This document shows positions 62,427-64,000 of a DNA stretch of 64,000 nucleotides, piece by piece. The stretch is from UMGS1251 sp036666555. Its GTDB lineage: Bacteria > Bacillota > Clostridia > Lachnospirales > Lachnospiraceae. The stretch is taken from assembly GCA_036666555.1 (NCBI GenBank), contig JAVWVS010000002.1, forward strand, positions 62,001 through 126,000, given 5' to 3'. The notes below the pieces were generated by a model. That model was not told where the DNA came from. It did not search any database and saw nothing but the letters and a program-made list of their open reading frames with translations. The first letter of the stretch is position 1, and each line of letters starts with the position of its first letter. The position numbers and the translations under genes were made by a program.

Positions 62427-63320
62427 CTATACATTTTTACTGTTTCTAAATCTATATATGCCATACCCTGCTACCAATACCAATAGAATTCCTAACAAGC
62501 TATAGATGACTACGGATGTTCGATCAATTCCGGCTGCTTGGTCCAGCGGTACTTCTTCATCTTTTAATGTCGTGGTGTCTTTCTTGGTGTTGTCCTTGGT
62601 TCCTGCATTTTGATCCAATGGTACATTTCCATCTGCAATCGTAGTCTGATCTGTAGTCTCTGTAGCCGGTGTAGTTCCCGGTGTAGCTGCCACCGGTGTG
62701 GTTCCCGGTATCATTGCTGCCGGTGTAGCCGGTGTGCCGTCTACTGTGGTTGTGGTCGTTCCACCCGGTGTAGTCACTGTCTGCTCATCTGTAATTACCT
62801 GTGGTACTGCTGTAGATGTGTACACAAAAGTGATTTCCGTTCCTTTTCCGGATACGGTAGCCGTCTTGCTGTTGGCATCTACTTGATATCCATCGACTAC
62901 AATGGCTGCTTCCGCAACTGCCGCACCATCATTGGTAGTTACTACTTTTTGTGTTGCAACTTCATTGCCGTTGGTATCTATATAGTTGACACGATATACC
63001 GTTTCATTGATGATTTTTGCATACTGTGCTACATAAACTGCCTTTTTTGTAACCGTCGTCTCGACTTTGGGGCTCCATTCTGTAAAATAGTAACCATCCT
63101 GTGCCTGCACCATAGCCGTATAAGTTGCTTCCTCTATATTTCCTTCATAAGCTATTTTTTGTGTTACGCTACTGTTTCCACCTATCGTTCCTTTGGAACC
63201 AGCTTTAAAAGATACGTTGTATTCTTTTTCCCCTGCTGCCTGTGCCGTAGTAGCAAACCCGAAAACCATAACTGCTGCCATCCCTAAGAAAAGAAGTGAT
63301 TTTATTCTTTTTACTGACAT
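62427..63320 (-). CDS. Surface protein with InlB-like and MucBP-like repeats and C-terminal anchor helix
   Basis: 297 residues: signal peptide (about 1-28), an InlB-type beta-repeat (about 33-100), a MucBP-like module (VYRVNYIDTNGNEVATQKV), a long Thr/Pro/Ala linker (about 175-225), a duplicated VPLDQ-AG motif (two copies near 230 and 255), one membrane helix (about 268-288) and a basic tail. The tail layout is that of a sortase substrate, but no LPXTG is seen. The VPLDQ repeats recall the VPLA..KTGD region of Lachnospiraceae wall proteins. Start overlaps the upstream stop (TAATG). Confidence 0.82.
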   Translation of the reverse strand: MSVKRIKSLLFLGMAAVMVFGFATTAQAAGEKEYNVSFKAGSKGTIGGNSSVTQKIAYEGNIEEATYTAMVQAQDGYYFTEWSPKVETTVTKKAVYVAQYAKIINETVYRVNYIDTNGNEVATQKVVTTNDGAAVAEAAIVVDGYQVDANSKTATVSGKGTEITFVYTSTAVPQVITDEQTVTTPGGTTTTTVDGTPATPAAMIPGTTPVAATPGTTPATETTDQTTIADGNVPLDQNAGTKDNTKKDTTTLKDEEVPLDQAAGIDRTSVVIYSLLGILLVLVAGYGIYRFRNSKNV

Positions 63321-64000
63321 TATCTTTCCTCCTTCGTTTTCTTCCTACGTGCAATTAATAAGATAATCACTGCCACCAGACTGATTCCAAATACAACGAG
63401 CAATCCTATGGAAAAGGTATCTCCTGTTTTAATTGTTTTCACTACATTGGTTGTAGCTCCTCCCAGATATTTGGTTACGGTATTACGAATGGTCTTTGTC
63501 TCATTCTCCGGTGTAGAAGCTGTAAATACAAGCTGTACGCTTCCGCTTTGAGACATATACGCATTCCCTGCGGAATCACCATCTAAGGTCAATGCAATGC
63601 TAATCTGGTCTTTTTCTCCTTTTGCCAGTGTATCTAACAAAATGTTATTATTTCCATCTAAATATTCTTTTCCTACGGATATGTAGTTCTTACTATTTCC
63701 TCCAATGATCGTTGAGAAAAACACAGCTCCGTTTTTGGAAATATCAAAATTGTATACTGCATTTTGATCTGCTTTTTCCGCAATGTTGTCTAAAATCTCT
63801 GCACTCATATAAAATTTCATTTCTTGCGAATCTTCATTTGCAAGTGTTAGTTTCAATTCTCTGGACTCTCCCGGTTCCATATCGGTGAATCCTTTTTGTG
63901 CATTTCCTTCTACCCCTACTACGAACTTCTCTGCTTCCCCTTTAAATGTGACAACTTTGCTGTCTGCTGCTACTGCTGACATGGCTGAACTAAGAACCAA
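63320..64000 (-). CDS. Surface protein with KTGD sorting-like tail (5' end cut by window)
   Basis: At least 226 residues; the frame is open to the window edge, so the signal peptide is only partly visible (LSSAMSAVAADSKV end). Then a beta-sandwich-like domain (EPGESRELKLTLANEDSQEMKF), and a C-terminus with IKTGD, a membrane helix and RRKK tail, the layout of Gram-positive sortase substrates with KTGD in place of LPXTG. Shares a stop-start overlap with the next gene. It resembles TasA-type domains in length and strand pattern, but weakly. Confidence 0.75.
   Translation of the reverse strand: MVLSSAMSAVAADSKVVTFKGEAEKFVVGVEGNAQKGFTDMEPGESRELKLTLANEDSQEMKFYMSAEILDNIAEKADQNAVYNFDISKNGAVFFSTIIGGNSKNYISVGKEYLDGNNNILLDTLAKGEKDQISIALTLDGDSAGNAYMSQSGSVQLVFTASTPENETKTIRNTVTKYLGGATTNVVKTIKTGDTFSIGLLVVFGISLVAVIILLIARRKKTKEER

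Noticed and set aside
62610..63287. Cysteine/serine-rich plus-strand reading frame
   Set aside because: It is the antisense shadow of the repeat surface-protein gene; composition is explained by Thr/Pro/Gly codons on the other strand.
1..64000. tRNA, rRNA, CRISPR array, prophage or IS element
   Set aside because: No cloverleaf-like gene, no rRNA stretch, no regularly spaced repeats, and no transposase, integrase or phage gene was recognised on either strand.

Overview
This is a 64 kb piece of a low-GC Firmicutes chromosome, most likely from an anaerobic, spore-forming member of the Lachnospiraceae (Clostridia). The grounds are the AT-rich composition, strong AGGAGG-type ribosome sites, the ireB-ruvX-DUF1292 trio, codY, RNase J, MtaB, a CIRCE-controlled groESL pair, a sporulation sigma-K gene, diaminopimelate dehydrogenase, and surface genes (fibro-slime, TasA-like, KTGD tails) typical of that family. 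I see no rRNA, tRNA, CRISPR array, prophage or transposase gene. Both edges cut a gene: a MATE transporter on the left and a surface protein on the right.

Layout. 1-9 kb: MATE transporter, elongation factor P and a loose shikimate-pathway cluster (aroD, aroE, aroK, aroB, aroF) interleaved with a LysR regulator, a YqeG phosphatase and a PfkB sugar kinase; aroA and aroC are not here. 9-25 kb: housekeeping genes (amidase, guaB, groESL, codY, topA, dprA, comM, sigK, the tRNA wobble-uridine genes trmR and U32/trhP, RNase J, a Fur regulator). 25-36.6 kb: ireB-ruvX-DUF1292, mtaB, an HPr-like protein without the phosphorylatable histidine, thiI plus cysteine desulfurase, rsmE, prmA, mntP, two wall hydrolases, a cysteine desulfidase and ddh.

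36.7-47.2 kb is an eight-gene minus-strand operon that looks like a membrane-linked polymer system: a membrane-anchored TIM-barrel-like protein, a VTC-type polyphosphate polymerase domain, DUF4956 membrane protein, CotH-like kinase, glycosidase-like protein, HEAT-like membrane protein, processive family-2 glycosyltransferase and an exported metallophosphoesterase. Divergent from it, 47.5-52.5 kb carries a compact type IV pilus-like set: transglutaminase lipoprotein, PilC/GspF, four small membrane-anchored proteins of pseudopilin type, and a PilT-type ATPase, with no PilB and no prepilin peptidase in the window. A 21-bp-arm palindrome follows it.

52.7-64 kb is a surface-fibre locus: four TasA/camelysin-like proteins, a SipW-type signal peptidase, a 1390-residue fibro-slime protein, an orphan protein, and a SARP-type activator fused to a degenerate GGDEF-like domain, followed by two more surface proteins. 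Four transcription units in this locus carry the same direct repeat, TGTGACC-N4-TGTGACT, just upstream of the -10 box. Three have exactly 7 bp to a TATAAR box. This is the geometry expected of SARP binding sites, so the neighbouring SARP gene is the obvious candidate regulator. I regard this SARP-controlled fibre locus as the most interesting candidate undescribed system in the window; the polyphosphate/CotH/glycosyltransferase operon is second.
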